Shown here: positions 44,587-54,389 of the stretch, one piece after another
Position numbering within the stretch: the stretch's first letter is position 1
Layout: every line of letters starts with the position of its first letter
Assembly: GCF_027622875.1 (NCBI RefSeq)
Contig: NZ_JAPZVP010000013.1
Span: forward strand, 111,255-175,254
Direction: 5' to 3'
DNA length: 64,000 nucleotides
Origin: Glycomyces luteolus
GTDB lineage: Bacteria; Actinomycetota; Actinomycetes; Mycobacteriales; Micromonosporaceae
The notes under the pieces: generated by a model
What the model saw: the letters and a program-made list of their open reading frames with translations, nothing else
What the model was told of the DNA's origin: nothing
Database searches by the model: none
Position numbers and translations under genes: made by a program

Positions 44587-45633
44587 ATGAATGTCGGCCT
44601 GCGCGCGACCACTGCCGTCGCGACCGCCTCCCTGATGCTCGCGGCCCTCGCCGCCTGCGGCGCCTCCGAACCCGTGCCCGAGACGACCGCATCCGCCGGC
44701 GAAGGCGCGACGAGCTACCCGCTCACCGTCGGCAACTGCGGCCAGGAGACCACCTTCGACGCCGCCCCGCAGCGCGTCGTCTCCCTCGACCAGGGCTCGA
44801 CCGAGATCCTCCTCTCCCTCGGCCTCGAAGACCGCATGGTCGGCACCGCCTCCTGGACCGACCCGGTCCGCGAGAACCTCGCCGACGCCAACGCCACGGT
44901 CACGAGACTCGCCGACGAGGCCCCCACCTACGAAGTCGTCCTCGGCGCCGACCCCGACTTCGTCACCGCCTCCTTCGGCCGCCACTTCGCCCAAGGCGGC
45001 GTCGCCGACCGCGACCGCTTCGCCGAGACCGGCATCGAGTCCTACCTCTCGCCCACCGACTGCGACGGCGACGTCAGCATCAACGGCGGCGGCACCCGCA
45101 CCCAGCCCCTCACCTTCGACGCGCTCTACCAGGAGATCCGCGAACTCGCCCAGATCTTCGACGTCCCCAGCCGCGGCGAAGCCCTCGTCGCCGACCTCGA
45201 AGCCCGCCGCCAGGCCGCGCTCGAAGGCATCGAGGCCTCGGGCCTGACCGTCGCGTTCTGGTTCTCCGACCTGAAGACCCCCTACATCGCCGGCGGCCTC
45301 GGCGCGCCCGCCCTGCTCGCGGGTGAAGTCGGCGCCGAGAACGTGTTCGCCGACCTCGCCGACGACTGGCCCGCCACCACCTGGGAGGACTTCGTCGACC
45401 GCGACCCCGACGTCATCGTCATGGCCGACCTCAGCCGCGAGCGCTGGCCCGGGGACCAGGCCGCCGAGAAGATCGAGTTCCTCACCACCGACCCGGTCAC
45501 CAAGGGCCTCACCGCGGTCGCCGAGGAGCGGTTCATCTCGCTGCACGGCGCCGAGATGAACCCGTCGATCCGGCTGGTGGACGGCCTCGAAGCCCTCGCC
45601 GAGGAGCTGCGGCCCGCCCAGGCCGCCGCGTGA
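44587..45633 (+). CDS. Fe3+-siderophore ABC transporter, substrate-binding lipoprotein
   Basis: A 348-aa FecB/FhuD-type binding protein. A lipoprotein signal ends LAACGA (lipidated Cys near residue 23). The mature protein has RVVSLDQGSTEILLSLGL, DPDFVTASFGRHFAQGG and DRDPDVIVMADLS typical of helical-backbone metal receptors. It begins an operon with permease and ATPase genes overlapping by four bases each and is controlled by an IdeR box 60 bases upstream. Confidence 0.93.
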   Translation: MNVGLRATTAVATASLMLAALAACGASEPVPETTASAGEGATSYPLTVGNCGQETTFDAAPQRVVSLDQGSTEILLSLGLEDRMVGTASWTDPVRENLADANATVTRLADEAPTYEVVLGADPDFVTASFGRHFAQGGVADRDRFAETGIESYLSPTDCDGDVSINGGGTRTQPLTFDALYQEIRELAQIFDVPSRGEALVADLEARRQAALEGIEASGLTVAFWFSDLKTPYIAGGLGAPALLAGEVGAENVFADLADDWPATTWEDFVDRDPDVIVMADLSRERWPGDQAAEKIEFLTTDPVTKGLTAVAEERFISLHGAEMNPSIRLVDGLEALAEELRPAQAAA

Positions 45634-46681
45634 CGACCGAAACGGCGACGGCCGCGCCGACCGGGGGCGGGACGCGGCTGCGCTTCGCCGGGGTCGGCCT
45701 CGCGGCACTCGCGCTGCTGCTCGTCTCGATCGGCGCGGCCATCACGCTCGGACCCGCGGACGTGTCGCTGGTGAACGTACGCGACATCCTCCTCAACCAC
45801 CTCGGCGGCGCCGACATCCCGGTGCGGGTCTCGAAAGAGGCGATCGTGTGGGAGGACCGCCTGCCGCGCGCCCTCGTCGCCGCCGCGTGCGGCGCCGGGC
45901 TCGGCCTGTGCGGCCTGATACTCCAATCGCTGCTGCGCAACCCGCTCGCCGACCCGTACGTCCTGGGCATCTCCTCCGGCGCCTCCTCGGGGGCGGTCGT
46001 CGTCGCGATCCTGGGCGTCGGCGCCGCCGGGCTCGGCATTCCCGGCGGTGCGTTCATCGGCTCGCTCGTCTCCTTCGCCGCGGTCCTGGCGATCGCGCGC
46101 CTCGCGGGCGGCGGCGACGACAAGCTCATCCTCGCCGGCATCGCGGTGACCCAGCTGTTCTCGGCCATCACCTCGTTCGTGATCTTCGCGTTCGCCGACT
46201 CCGACGCGACCCGCGGCGTCATGTTCTGGCTCCTCGGCTCGCTCGAAGGGGTCCGCTGGAACGGCGCCGCCCTGTGCGGCATCGCGGCGCTCGCCGGGAC
46301 GCTGCTGTGCCTCGCACGCGCGCATGTCCTCGACGCCTTCGCGTTCGGCGACGACGTGGCCGCCTCGCTCGGCGTCCACGTCAAACGCGAACGCGCCGTA
46401 CTCATCACCGCCGCCGCGCTCCTGACCGCGACGATGGTCAGCGTCGCCGGAGCGGTCGGGTTCGTCGGCCTCGTCCTCCCGCACGCCGCCCGGTTCCTCG
46501 CCGGCCCGCTCCACCTCCGGCTGGTGCCGGTCACCGCGCTCATCGGGGCGATCTTCATGGTGTGGGTCGACGCGGTCTCGCGGATCGCCTTCTCGCCCTC
46601 GCCGCTGCCGATCGGCGTCAGCACCGCGCTCGTCGGCGTGCCCGTGTTCATCGCGATCATGTACCGCCGCAGGAGGACCCT

Positions 46682-46685
<4 letters not shown>
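45630..46685 (+). CDS. Fe3+-siderophore ABC transporter, FecCD-type permease
   Basis: A 351-aa permease with about ten TM helices. Family motifs include RLPRALVAAACGAGLGLCGL, LLRNPLADPYVLGISSGASS and AVGFVGLVLPHAARFL. The GTG start overlaps the stop of the binding-protein gene. Only one permease gene is present, so it probably works as a homodimer. Confidence 0.95.
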
Positions 46686-47443
<758 letters not shown>

Positions 47444-47488
47444 GGGCCGTGGCCCACGGCCCACCCTCGGCCCGGCTTGCGTGCAAGC
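47444..47488. terminator. Convergent-gene hairpins
   Basis: GGGCCGTGG/CCACGGCCC (47444-47462) directly after the ATPase stop, then GCTTGC/GCAAGC (47475-47488). They separate the iron operon from the convergent molybdate operon. Confidence 0.5.
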
Positions 47489-47529
47489 TGAAGGCGCGCA
47501 AGGGCTTAGTGCTCGCGGGACAGGTCGGC

Positions 47530-48852
47530 TCAGGCCGGGTAGACGCGGATCTCGGAGGCCTTCACCGTCGCCCACACCCGTCGGCCGGGTTCGAGGCGGA
47601 GTTGCGCCGCGGCCGCAGGCGTGACGTCGGCGGCGGCCTTGAGCGGGCCGTCGAGTTGGACGCGGAGGTTGTCGCCGTGGCGGTGGACGCCCGAAACCAT
47701 CGCCTGCCAGGTGTTTCGCGGACTGCCGTCCGGGCGTTCGGGGTAGAGCGCCACCGAGCTCGGCGGGAACGCGGCGAACGCGGGGCCTTCGAGCGGATCG
47801 GAGGCGACGAGCACGACCGGGCCTTCCGGTACGTCGGTTTCCTCGTACCCGTCGGCCGTGGTCGCGCTGGCAGAGGCGTCGCCGTAGGTTGCAGTACCCG
47901 TTGGGGTTGCCCCGCGGATACTGCTGTCGAGAACGACCTGGTGGCCTTCCGCCTTGCCGCGGTAAAGGTTCAGGCCGACGAGGCGCGCGATGTAGTCCGT
48001 GCGCGGGCGGGCGGTGACCGACTCGGCGTCGCCTTCCTGGACCGCGCGGCCGTCTTCGATAACGACGAGCCGGTCGGCGAGCATGAGCGCGTCCACCGGG
48101 TCGTGGGTGACCACGATTGCCGGGCCTGAGTGGCCTGTCAGGTGCCGGTGGAGCTCCGCGCGGGTGTCGAGCCGGGTGCGGGCGTCGAGGGCCGCGAGGG
48201 GCTCGTCGAGGAGCAGCAGCGCCGGATCCGTGGCGAGCGCCCGGGCGAGGGCCACGCGCTGGGCCTGGCCGCCGGAGAGCTGCTTGGGGCGGCGCTTTCC
48301 GAACGCCCCCAAGCCGACCCGGTCGAGCCATGCGGCCGCGAGCGCACGGGCCTCGGTCCGGCCGAGCCCGCGCCGCCGCGGCCCGAACGCCACGTTGTCG
48401 ATCGCGGTCAAGTGCGGAAACAGCAGGTAGTCCTGAAAGACCACCCCGATCCGACGCTCCTCCGGCGGCACCCACCGGGACCCGCGCCGGTCGCCAGCGC
48501 CTTGTTCGAAGCCGCTCGCGGAGGACTGTCGTACCCCTATGTCAGGGTAATTGTTCGGGGGCCCATCGATTTGCGACTCGCCTCGCGCTGCCCTCATCCG
48601 GCGCACCCGCGAACCCGGACGGTCCAGAGTCTCCCCGTCCAGGACGATATGCCCGCCCGACAGCGCCTCCAGCCCGGCCAGCGCCCGCAGCGCTGTGGTC
48701 TTTCCCGCACCATTGGGCCCGAGCAAGGCCACGGTCTCGCCCGGTGCGACGTGCAGCCTCAGGTCGAGCCGGAACCCGCCGCGGTCCACGACCAGGTGCG
48801 CGTCCAAGCCCGCTGCCGACCCGCTCGTCTCGGGTTCCGTCGCGGCGCTCAC
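47530..48852 (-). CDS. modC: Molybdate ABC transporter ATP-binding protein with an in-frame insert
   Basis: A 440-aa ModC with Walker A GPNGAGKT (residues 45-52), Q-loop FQDYLLFPHL, signature LSGGQAQRVALARAL, Walker B LLLLDEPLAALD, His in VTHDP and a C-terminal TOBE region. Between GETLDRPGSRV and VPPEERRIGVVFQDY there are about 44 extra residues (near 84-127, including IDGPPNNYPDIGVRQSS) absent from normal ModC proteins, which run straight on at this point. The DNA of this insert contains the repeat also found at 52716-52761. The insert keeps the frame and lies before the Q-loop, so activity may be retained or lost. Start overlaps modB. Confidence 0.9.
   Translation of the reverse strand: MSAATEPETSGSAAGLDAHLVVDRGGFRLDLRLHVAPGETVALLGPNGAGKTTALRALAGLEALSGGHIVLDGETLDRPGSRVRRMRAARGESQIDGPPNNYPDIGVRQSSASGFEQGAGDRRGSRWVPPEERRIGVVFQDYLLFPHLTAIDNVAFGPRRRGLGRTEARALAAAWLDRVGLGAFGKRRPKQLSGGQAQRVALARALATDPALLLLDEPLAALDARTRLDTRAELHRHLTGHSGPAIVVTHDPVDALMLADRLVVIEDGRAVQEGDAESVTARPRTDYIARLVGLNLYRGKAEGHQVVLDSSIRGATPTGTATYGDASASATTADGYEETDVPEGPVVLVASDPLEGPAFAAFPPSSVALYPERPDGSPRNTWQAMVSGVHRHGDNLRVQLDGPLKAAADVTPAAAAQLRLEPGRRVWATVKASEIRVYPA
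48472..48603. repeat. Repeat element inserted in modC
   Basis: Limits are inferred from the extra protein segment. On the plus strand CTGTCGTACCC then TATGTCAGGGT then CGGGGG (48526-48562) matches the reverse complement of 52725-52761 at 31 of 37 positions. Confidence 0.55.
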
Positions 48853-49667
48853 GGGGCCGCCGTCCAGCGCTCGCGCAGCGACGCCAGCACGATCACCGAC
48901 ACCGCCAGCAGGATCAGGCTGAGCACGATCGCGGCCTCCGGATCCGATTGCAGCGCAAGGTAGACCGCGAGCGGCATCGTCTGCGTGCGGCCGGGGAAGT
49001 TCCCCGCGAACGTGATCGTCGCGCCGAACTCACCGAGCGCCCGCGCCCAGCACAGCACCGCCCCGGCGAGCACGCCGGGCGCGACCATCGGCAGCGTCAC
49101 GCGCGTGAACACCGTCCAGCGGCCCGCCCCGAGCGTCGCTGCGGCTTCCTCGAAACGGATGTCGGCCCCGCGCAGCGCGCCCTCGACCGACACGACCAGG
49201 AACGGCATCGACACGAACGTCATCGCCAGCACGACCGCCGCGGTGCTGAACGGGATCGTGAGGTCGAACCGCTCGTAGAGCCATGCCCCGATGATCCCGC
49301 TGCGGCCGAACACGAGCAGCAGCGCCACGCCGCCCACAACCGGCGGGAGCACGAGCGGCACGGTCACCAGGGCGCGCAGCACGCTTCGGCCGGGGAACTC
49401 ACCGCGGGCGAGCAGCCACGCGATGGGCACGCCGAAGAGCAGTGAAAGCACGGTGGCGGCGGTCGCGGTGAACAGCGAGAGCCGCAGTGCCGCAAGCATT
49501 TCCGGTTCGGCGAGTCGCGCGGGCAGTTCGGTCCACGGGGCGCGGGCGAGCAGTCCTGCGAGCGGCAGGATGAGGAACGCCAGGCCGATCAGGGCGGGGG
49601 CCAGCAGCGCGGCCGGGACTCGGCGTCGGCGGATCCGCTTGGCGGGCATGGCGTTCCGCGTGCTCAT
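48849..49667 (-). CDS. modB: Molybdate ABC transporter permease
   Basis: A 272-aa permease with five to six TM helices and the ABC-interaction EAA loop EEAAATLGAGRWTVFTRVTL. LARGEFPGRSVLRALVTVPL and LPPVVGGVALL are typical of ModB. The ATG overlaps the modA stop by four bases and its own stop overlaps the modC start. Confidence 0.94.
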   Translation of the reverse strand: MSTRNAMPAKRIRRRRVPAALLAPALIGLAFLILPLAGLLARAPWTELPARLAEPEMLAALRLSLFTATAATVLSLLFGVPIAWLLARGEFPGRSVLRALVTVPLVLPPVVGGVALLLVFGRSGIIGAWLYERFDLTIPFSTAAVVLAMTFVSMPFLVVSVEGALRGADIRFEEAAATLGAGRWTVFTRVTLPMVAPGVLAGAVLCWARALGEFGATITFAGNFPGRTQTMPLAVYLALQSDPEAAIVLSLILLAVSVIVLASLRERWTAAP

Positions 49668-50410
49668 GAGCGCTGGAATCCCGCGGCTTCGAGCACGGCT
49701 TGGGCGTCGTCGGCGAGCGTGTACGCGGCGAACTCGGCGGCCAGGTCCGGGTTCGGGGCGTCCTCGAGCGCGGCGATCGGGTAGGCGTTCACGGCTCCGG
49801 CGGATTCGGGGAACTCGACGGCGTCGACCTCGTCCTCGGCGGCGATGGCGTCGGTGCGGTAGACGAGGGCGGCATCGACCTCGCCGAGGGTGAGTTTCTG
49901 GAGGGTGGACTTGACGTCGGCCTCGTAGGTGACGGGGGCGAGGCCGGTGCCGTCGAGCGCGCTCTGCGCGGCGGCCCCGCACGGGACCTCCTCGGCGCAG
50001 GCGGCGAAGTCGAGCCCGGCGAGGTCTGCGATCCCGGCGACGCCGTCCGGGTTGCCTTCGGGGACGGCGATGACGAGTCGGTTGAGCGCGAACGTGTCAG
50101 GATCGGTGGCCGCCCCGGCCTCGACCACCTTGTCCATGTTGGACTCATCGGCGGAGGCGAAGACGTCCGCGGGCGCGCCCTCGGTGATCTGCGCGGCGAG
50201 GTCGGAGGACCCCGCGAAGTTGAACTCGACCTGCACGCCCTCGTGCTCGGCCTCGAACCGCTCGCCGATCTCGGTGAACGCCTCGGTGAGCGAGGCTGCC
50301 GCGAACACGGTCAACGTGCCGTCGGCCCCGGCTTCGGCTCCGCCGCCCGTGCACGCGGCGAGCGGGGCGAGGGCGAGCGCGGCGGCTGCGAGGGTTGCTT
50401 TGGCGCGCAT
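49664..50410 (-). CDS. modA: Molybdate-binding lipoprotein
   Basis: A 248-aa periplasmic-type binding protein anchored as a lipoprotein (LAPLAACTGG, Cys near residue 20). Core motifs: LTVFAAASLTEAFTEIGERF, FNFAGSSDLAAQITEGAPAD, VDAALVYRTDA. These Ser residues bind the MoO4 oxyanion in known ModA structures. It is second in the operon after the HTH-TOBE gene. Confidence 0.95.
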   Translation of the reverse strand: MRAKATLAAAALALAPLAACTGGGAEAGADGTLTVFAAASLTEAFTEIGERFEAEHEGVQVEFNFAGSSDLAAQITEGAPADVFASADESNMDKVVEAGAATDPDTFALNRLVIAVPEGNPDGVAGIADLAGLDFAACAEEVPCGAAAQSALDGTGLAPVTYEADVKSTLQKLTLGEVDAALVYRTDAIAAEDEVDAVEFPESAGAVNAYPIAALEDAPNPDLAAEFAAYTLADDAQAVLEAAGFQRS

Positions 50411-50468
50411 GGGACTCCAGTCCTTCTCAAGGCGTCCGATCCCGGGATTCGCGGACCGGCGCCGCGGT

Positions 50469-50870
50469 CTACCGGTCAGAGCGTTCGACGACCACGTTCG
50501 TGGACTTGACCACCGCGGTCCCCAGCGAGCCGACCTCGAGCCCGAGCTCGTCCACCGCCTCGCGGCTCATGAGGGAGACGACCCGGAACGGCCCGACCTG
50601 CAGGTCCACCTGGGCCATCACCTGGTCCTTGGTGATCGCGGTGACGATGCCGCGCAAGCGGTTCCGGGCCGAGGACGATCCGGCCCCCGCGTCCGGTGCG
50701 CTGGCCCGCTCCCGCGCGAACGCCGCGAGGTCGGCGCCCGAGATCGACCGCTGACCCTGGCCCTGCTCGTCGCGTGAGGCGGCGAGGCGCCCGGAGTCGA
50801 TCCAGCGCCTGACCGTGTCGGCCGAGACCCCCAGCAGCTCGGCGGCCTCCCCGATGCGAAACGTCGTCAT
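50469..50870 (-). CDS. HTH-TOBE molybdate-binding protein/regulator
   Basis: A 133-aa protein. The N-terminus is a MerR/excisionase-type HTH (RIGEAAELLGVSADTVRRWI). A TOBE (molbindin) domain follows (NRLRGIVTAITKDQVMAQVD, VVKSTNVVVER) that binds molybdate. It is the first gene of the mod operon and probably senses or stores molybdate and regulates the operon. TAAGAT (50882-50877) ends six bases before the ATG. Confidence 0.9.
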   Translation of the reverse strand: MTTFRIGEAAELLGVSADTVRRWIDSGRLAASRDEQGQGQRSISGADLAAFARERASAPDAGAGSSSARNRLRGIVTAITKDQVMAQVDLQVGPFRVVSLMSREAVDELGLEVGSLGTAVVKSTNVVVERSDR

Positions 50871-50965
50871 ATCAGCATCTTAACCTCGCGGATGCGAGCC
50901 TCGAAAGCCGATGAAGCTCGAATTCACCAGACTGTTACGCTGAAATCCGGCGCATATGCGGGAGC

Positions 50966-51319
50966 TCAGCCCCAGCCGAGCTCATGGAGGCGCGCCTCTT
51001 CGATCCCGAAATGGTGGGCGATCTCGTGCACCACCGTCACCGCGACCTCCTCGACCACTTCCTCCGGCGTCGCGCACATCCGCAGCGTCGGCCCCCGGTA
51101 GATCGTGATCGTGTCCGGCAGGACGCCGCCGTACTCCCAGCCCCGGTCCGTCAGCGCCGTCCCCTGGTAGAGCCCCAGCAGTTCCCTCTCGGGCCCCTCG
51201 GGCTCCGCCTCGACCAGGATCACCACGTTGTCGAGCATCGCCATCAGCTCCTGCGGCACCGCGTCCAGCGCGTCCGACACCGCAGCCTCGAATTCCGCCT
51301 CGCCCATATCGACCGCCAC
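50966..51319 (-). CDS. Zincin-like metallopeptidase (DUF1025/MMP family)
   Basis: A 117-aa small metallopeptidase-fold protein with the zinc motif HEIAHHFGIEE near its C-terminus and upstream DNVVILVEAEPEG typical of the family. The GTG start is chosen because TATTGT (51331-51326) ends six bases before it; a longer reading frame would overlap the divergent serS promoter. Substrates are unknown. Confidence 0.9.
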   Translation of the reverse strand: MAVDMGEAEFEAAVSDALDAVPQELMAMLDNVVILVEAEPEGPERELLGLYQGTALTDRGWEYGGVLPDTITIYRGPTLRMCATPEEVVEEVAVTVVHEIAHHFGIEEARLHELGWG

Positions 51320-51372
51320 ACGCCCACAATATGCGCTCGGAGCCGACGTGAGCTGGCCGGTAATCTGGTCAC

Positions 51373-52632
51373 GTGATTGATCTGCGTGCACTGCGAGACA
51401 ACCCGGACGCCTACCGCGACAGCCAGCGCAAGAGGGGTGCCTCCGTCGAGGCCGTCGACGCCCTCCTCTCCGCCGACGCCGACCACCGCAGTGCCCTCCA
51501 GTCCTTCGAGACGCTCCGCGCCGAGCAGAAGAGCCTGGGCAAGAAGATCGCCGGCGCCGACCCCGACGAGAAGAAGACGCTCCTCGAGCGCACCAAGACC
51601 CTCGCCGAAGAGGTCAAAGCCGCCGAACTCAAGGTGACCGCCACCGCCTCCGCGTTCGACTCGGCCGGGAAGGCCATCCCCAACCTCGTCGCCGAAGGCG
51701 CTCCCGCCGGGGGCGAGGACGACTACATCGTGCTCCGCGAGGTCGGCGAGAAGCCCGCCATCGAGGAGCCGAAGGACCACCTCGAGATCGGCACGGCCCT
51801 CGGCCTGCTCGACACCGAGCGCGGCGCGAAGACCTCCGGCGCCCGCTTCTACTACCTGACGGGCGACGGCGCGCTGCTCCAGCTCGCCATGCTCAACCTC
51901 GCCATCCAGCAGGCCGTCGAGACCGGCTTCACGCCGATGATCCCGCCGGTGCTCGTGCGCCCGGAGGCCATGGAGGGCACCGGTTTCCTCGGCGAGCACG
52001 CCGACGAGATCTACTACCTCGAACGCGACGAGATGTACCTCGTGGGCACCTCGGAAGTGCCGCTCGCGGCCTACCACTCGGGGGAGAACCTCGGCGAGCT
52101 CACCGCGCCGCGCCGCTACGCGGGCTGGTCCTCGTGCTTCCGGCGCGAGGCCGGGTCGTACGGCAAGGACACGCGGGGCATCATCCGCGTCCACCAGTTC
52201 GACAAGGTCGAGATGTTCTCGTTCTGCAAGCCCGAGGACGCCGAGGCCGAGCACGAGAAGCTCCTCTCGTACGAGGAGCAGATGCTCCAGAAGATGGAGC
52301 TGCCCTACCGGGTCATCGACGTCGCCGCCGGCGACCTCGGCACTTCGGCTTCGCGCAAGTTCGACTGCGAGGCGTGGGTGCCGACCCAGGGGCGGTACCG
52401 GGAGCTGACCTCGACCTCGAACTGCACCACCTTCCAGGCCCGGCGGCTCAATGTGAAGTACCGCGACGAGCAGGGCAAGAACGCGGTGGCCGCGACCCTG
52501 AACGGGACGCTCGCGACCACGCGCTGGCTGGTGGCGATCCTCGAGAACCACCAGCGGGCGGACGGCTCGGTGGCGGTGCCGAAAGCGCTGCAGCCGTTCC
52601 TGGGCAAGGATGTGCTCGAGCCGAAGAAGTAG
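51373..52632 (+). CDS. serS: Seryl-tRNA synthetase
   Basis: A 419-aa class II aminoacyl-tRNA synthetase. An N-terminal tRNA-binding coiled coil spans about 30-100, motif 2 is around [20 protein letters not shown], and motif 3 near [18 protein letters not shown]. Serine-binding [13 protein letters not shown] is present. GTG start is six bases after TAATCT (51361-51366). Confidence 0.97.
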   Translation: MIDLRALRDNPDAYRDSQRKRGASVEAVDALLSADADHRSALQSFETLRAEQKSLGKKIAGADPDEKKTLLERTKTLAEEVKAAELKVTATASAFDSAGKAIPNLVAEGAPAGGEDDYIVLREVGEKPAIEEPKDHLEIGTALGLLDTERGAKTSGARFYYLTGDGALLQLAMLNLAIQQAVETGFTPMIPPVLVRPEAMEGTGFLGEHADEIYYLERDEMYLVGTSEVPLAAYHSGENLGELTAPRRYAGWSSCFRREAGSYGKDTRGIIRVHQFDKVEMFSFCKPEDAEAEHEKLLSYEEQMLQKMELPYRVIDVAAGDLGTSASRKFDCEAWVPTQGRYRELTSTSNCTTFQARRLNVKYRDEQGKNAVAATLNGTLATTRWLVAILENHQRADGSVAVPKALQPFLGKDVLEPKK

Positions 52633-52645
52633 CCCGGAATGTGAG

Positions 52646-52680
52646 CGGCCCGCCGATCCGATGATCGGCGGGCCGTGGGT
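52646..52680 (+). terminator. Intrinsic terminator of serS
   Basis: Stem GGCCCGCCGAT (52647-52657) / ATCGGCGGGCC (52664-52674), followed by GTGGGTTTTT. Confidence 0.92.
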
Positions 52681-52715
52681 TTTTCGGGCGGTTCCGGTTG
52701 TTTTGGCGACCCGAC

Positions 52716-52877
52716 CAATCTGCGGACCCCCGGTCGATAACCCTGACATACGGGTACGACAGCCTCGGCGTGTCGATTTTCGCCGGGAGGGCCTACCAAC
52801 GGCGGGCCCGGTCTCGGCGAAGCTTGCGAGCCGTCAATCTGCACGGTCAACAAACCTGACGGGGGTCCGACAGATTG
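52716..52877. repeat. Inverted-repeat-bounded intergenic element (MITE-like)
   Basis: Ends are CAATCTGCGGACCCCC (52716-52731) and GGGGGTCCGACAGATTG (52861-52877), near-perfect inverted repeats 130 bases apart. Inside are TGTCGTACCC (minus, 52761-52752) and copy 3 of the dispersed hairpin (52815-52833). Its left part matches the insert in modC. Confidence 0.5.
52815..52833 (+). repeat. Dispersed hairpin motif, copy 3
   Basis: CGGC / GCCG stem with loop GAAGCTTGCGA, followed by TCAATCTG; nearly identical to copy 1. Confidence 0.55.
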
Positions 52878-52881
52878 AGGA

Positions 52882-53247
52882 TCACTCGGAGAGTTGCTCT
52901 TCGAGCCAGGCCTTGAGGACCAGCGCGTGGTTCACTTCCGGGTCCTTGGCGGCGTAGAGGAGGGTCACCGGGCCCGATCTCGCCGCCTCCAGGAGGGGTT
53001 CGGCGCGTTCGGGGTGGCCGTCGAGTTCGCTGCGGTAGCGGCCGGTGAACTCCGTGAAGCGGTCGGCCATGTGGCCGAACCAGATCCGCAGGTTCGGCGA
53101 CGGCGCGGCGTCCTGCGCCCAGGTGACCCCTGCGAGGTCCTCCTTGCTGACGCCGCGCGGCCAGAGCCGGTCGACCAGGAAGACCTTCCCGGGCCGCTGC
53201 GGGTCCGCGCGGTAGTCGTAGACGCGTTCGATCATGATCTCGCCCAT
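52882..53247 (-). CDS. DUF488 (YeaO-like) family protein
   Basis: A 121-aa protein with VYDYRADPQRPGKVFLVDRL, LWPRGVSKEDL and RYRSELDGHPERAEPLL, the standard DUF488 pattern. VTLLYAAKDPEVNHALVLKA completes it. Function is not established, though some relatives are linked to heme or uroporphyrin biology. ATG 53247 is chosen because TACGGT (53259-53254) lies six bases upstream. Confidence 0.92.
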   Translation of the reverse strand: MGEIMIERVYDYRADPQRPGKVFLVDRLWPRGVSKEDLAGVTWAQDAAPSPNLRIWFGHMADRFTEFTGRYRSELDGHPERAEPLLEAARSGPVTLLYAAKDPEVNHALVLKAWLEEQLSE

Positions 53248-53377
53248 AGACGAACCGTATGCCGCAAGCCGCCACGATGGGTGGGTTTGGTGTGATTGCA
53301 GGTTGTCATGAGCGCGGCGGCGTGAGTTCAAACGCCCGGTACCCCTGTGTTCACTCGACCGGGGCTACGGTTGAACC

Positions 53378-54262
53378 GTGCCAGACTCCGCCTCCCCGGC
53401 CGCCCCGGCCTCGCCCCGACAGACGCCTCCCAAGCTCGTCGCCGTCGACCTCGACGGCACTGTCGTGGACTACCACGAGACCAAGGGCGTCAAGCCCGGC
53501 GGCGTGCCGGACTCCAAGCCGAGCCGCGCGGTGATCGACGCCCTCCAGGCCGTCCGGGACGCCGGAGTCCCCGTCGCCGTCGTCACCGGCCGCGCCATCT
53601 GGGGCGCCGTGCGCACCGCCGACGACCTGGGGCTCGACGAGGGCTTCGCCTCCGCCTCGCACGGCGCGGGCGAATACGACCTCGGCAGCCGAGCGATCTC
53701 GCACCAGGCCACCGTCGACGCCGCCACCGCGGTCGAAGCGCTCGTCGCCTCGAACCCGGCCGTCGAATTCGCCGTCGAATGGGACCTCGAAGGCTGGTGG
53801 CACACCAAGGGCTTCCGCCGCGACTTCCCCGCCCGCTGGGCCGGGGAGATCACGCTCGAGGAGCTGGTCTCGCGCCCCGCCCCGCGCCTGGTCGCCCGCG
53901 TCGACTCGACCAACCGCTACGGCGGGCCCGAGCGCTGCCCGCAGGCCATGCGCCTCGCCGCGGGCGCATCGCTGGACGCCGCCGACTACCACGTCGAGGT
54001 CGGGTACAACGGCTGGGTCGACATCGGACCGCCCGGTATCAGCAAGGCCACCGGCATCGCCCGTATTGCGGCCCGCTACGGCGTATCATCGTCCGACACC
54101 GTCGTCTTCGGCGACGCCCACAACGACCTCACCATGTTCGCGTGGGCGGGATGGGCCGTGGCGATGGGCCAGGCGCCGCCCGACGTGCGGGCGGCAGCGG
54201 ACGAGGTCGCCCCCTCGGTGTGGGAGGACGGGGTGGCGAAAGTGCTGGCCCGGTGGTTCTGA
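53378..54262 (+). CDS. HAD-superfamily phosphatase (Cof-like)
   Basis: A 294-aa HAD-IIB enzyme with motif I VAVDLDGTVVDYHE, motif II VVTGRAIWG and motif IV VVFGDAHNDLTMF. Cof-type proteins hydrolyse sugar phosphates and related metabolites. The GTG start is six bases after TACGGT. It is followed by a second, shorter relative in the same direction. Confidence 0.9.
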   Translation: MPDSASPAAPASPRQTPPKLVAVDLDGTVVDYHETKGVKPGGVPDSKPSRAVIDALQAVRDAGVPVAVVTGRAIWGAVRTADDLGLDEGFASASHGAGEYDLGSRAISHQATVDAATAVEALVASNPAVEFAVEWDLEGWWHTKGFRRDFPARWAGEITLEELVSRPAPRLVARVDSTNRYGGPERCPQAMRLAAGASLDAADYHVEVGYNGWVDIGPPGISKATGIARIAARYGVSSSDTVVFGDAHNDLTMFAWAGWAVAMGQAPPDVRAAADEVAPSVWEDGVAKVLARWF

Positions 54263-54389
54263 CGACACCGGCCCGGCAGGAGCTCAAGCGGGCCAACGGC
54301 TCCGCGTCGAGCGGTGTGGCAGTGTCAGCGCGACAAGCGGTGATCGTCGGCACGGCGGCGGATCGCAGCGAGACCACCAAGGAGGACGC

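Noticed and set aside
47475..47488. Fourth copy of the dispersed GCTTGC hairpin
   Set aside because: GCTTGCGTGCAAGC shares only the GCTTGCG string; loop and flanks differ from the three true copies.
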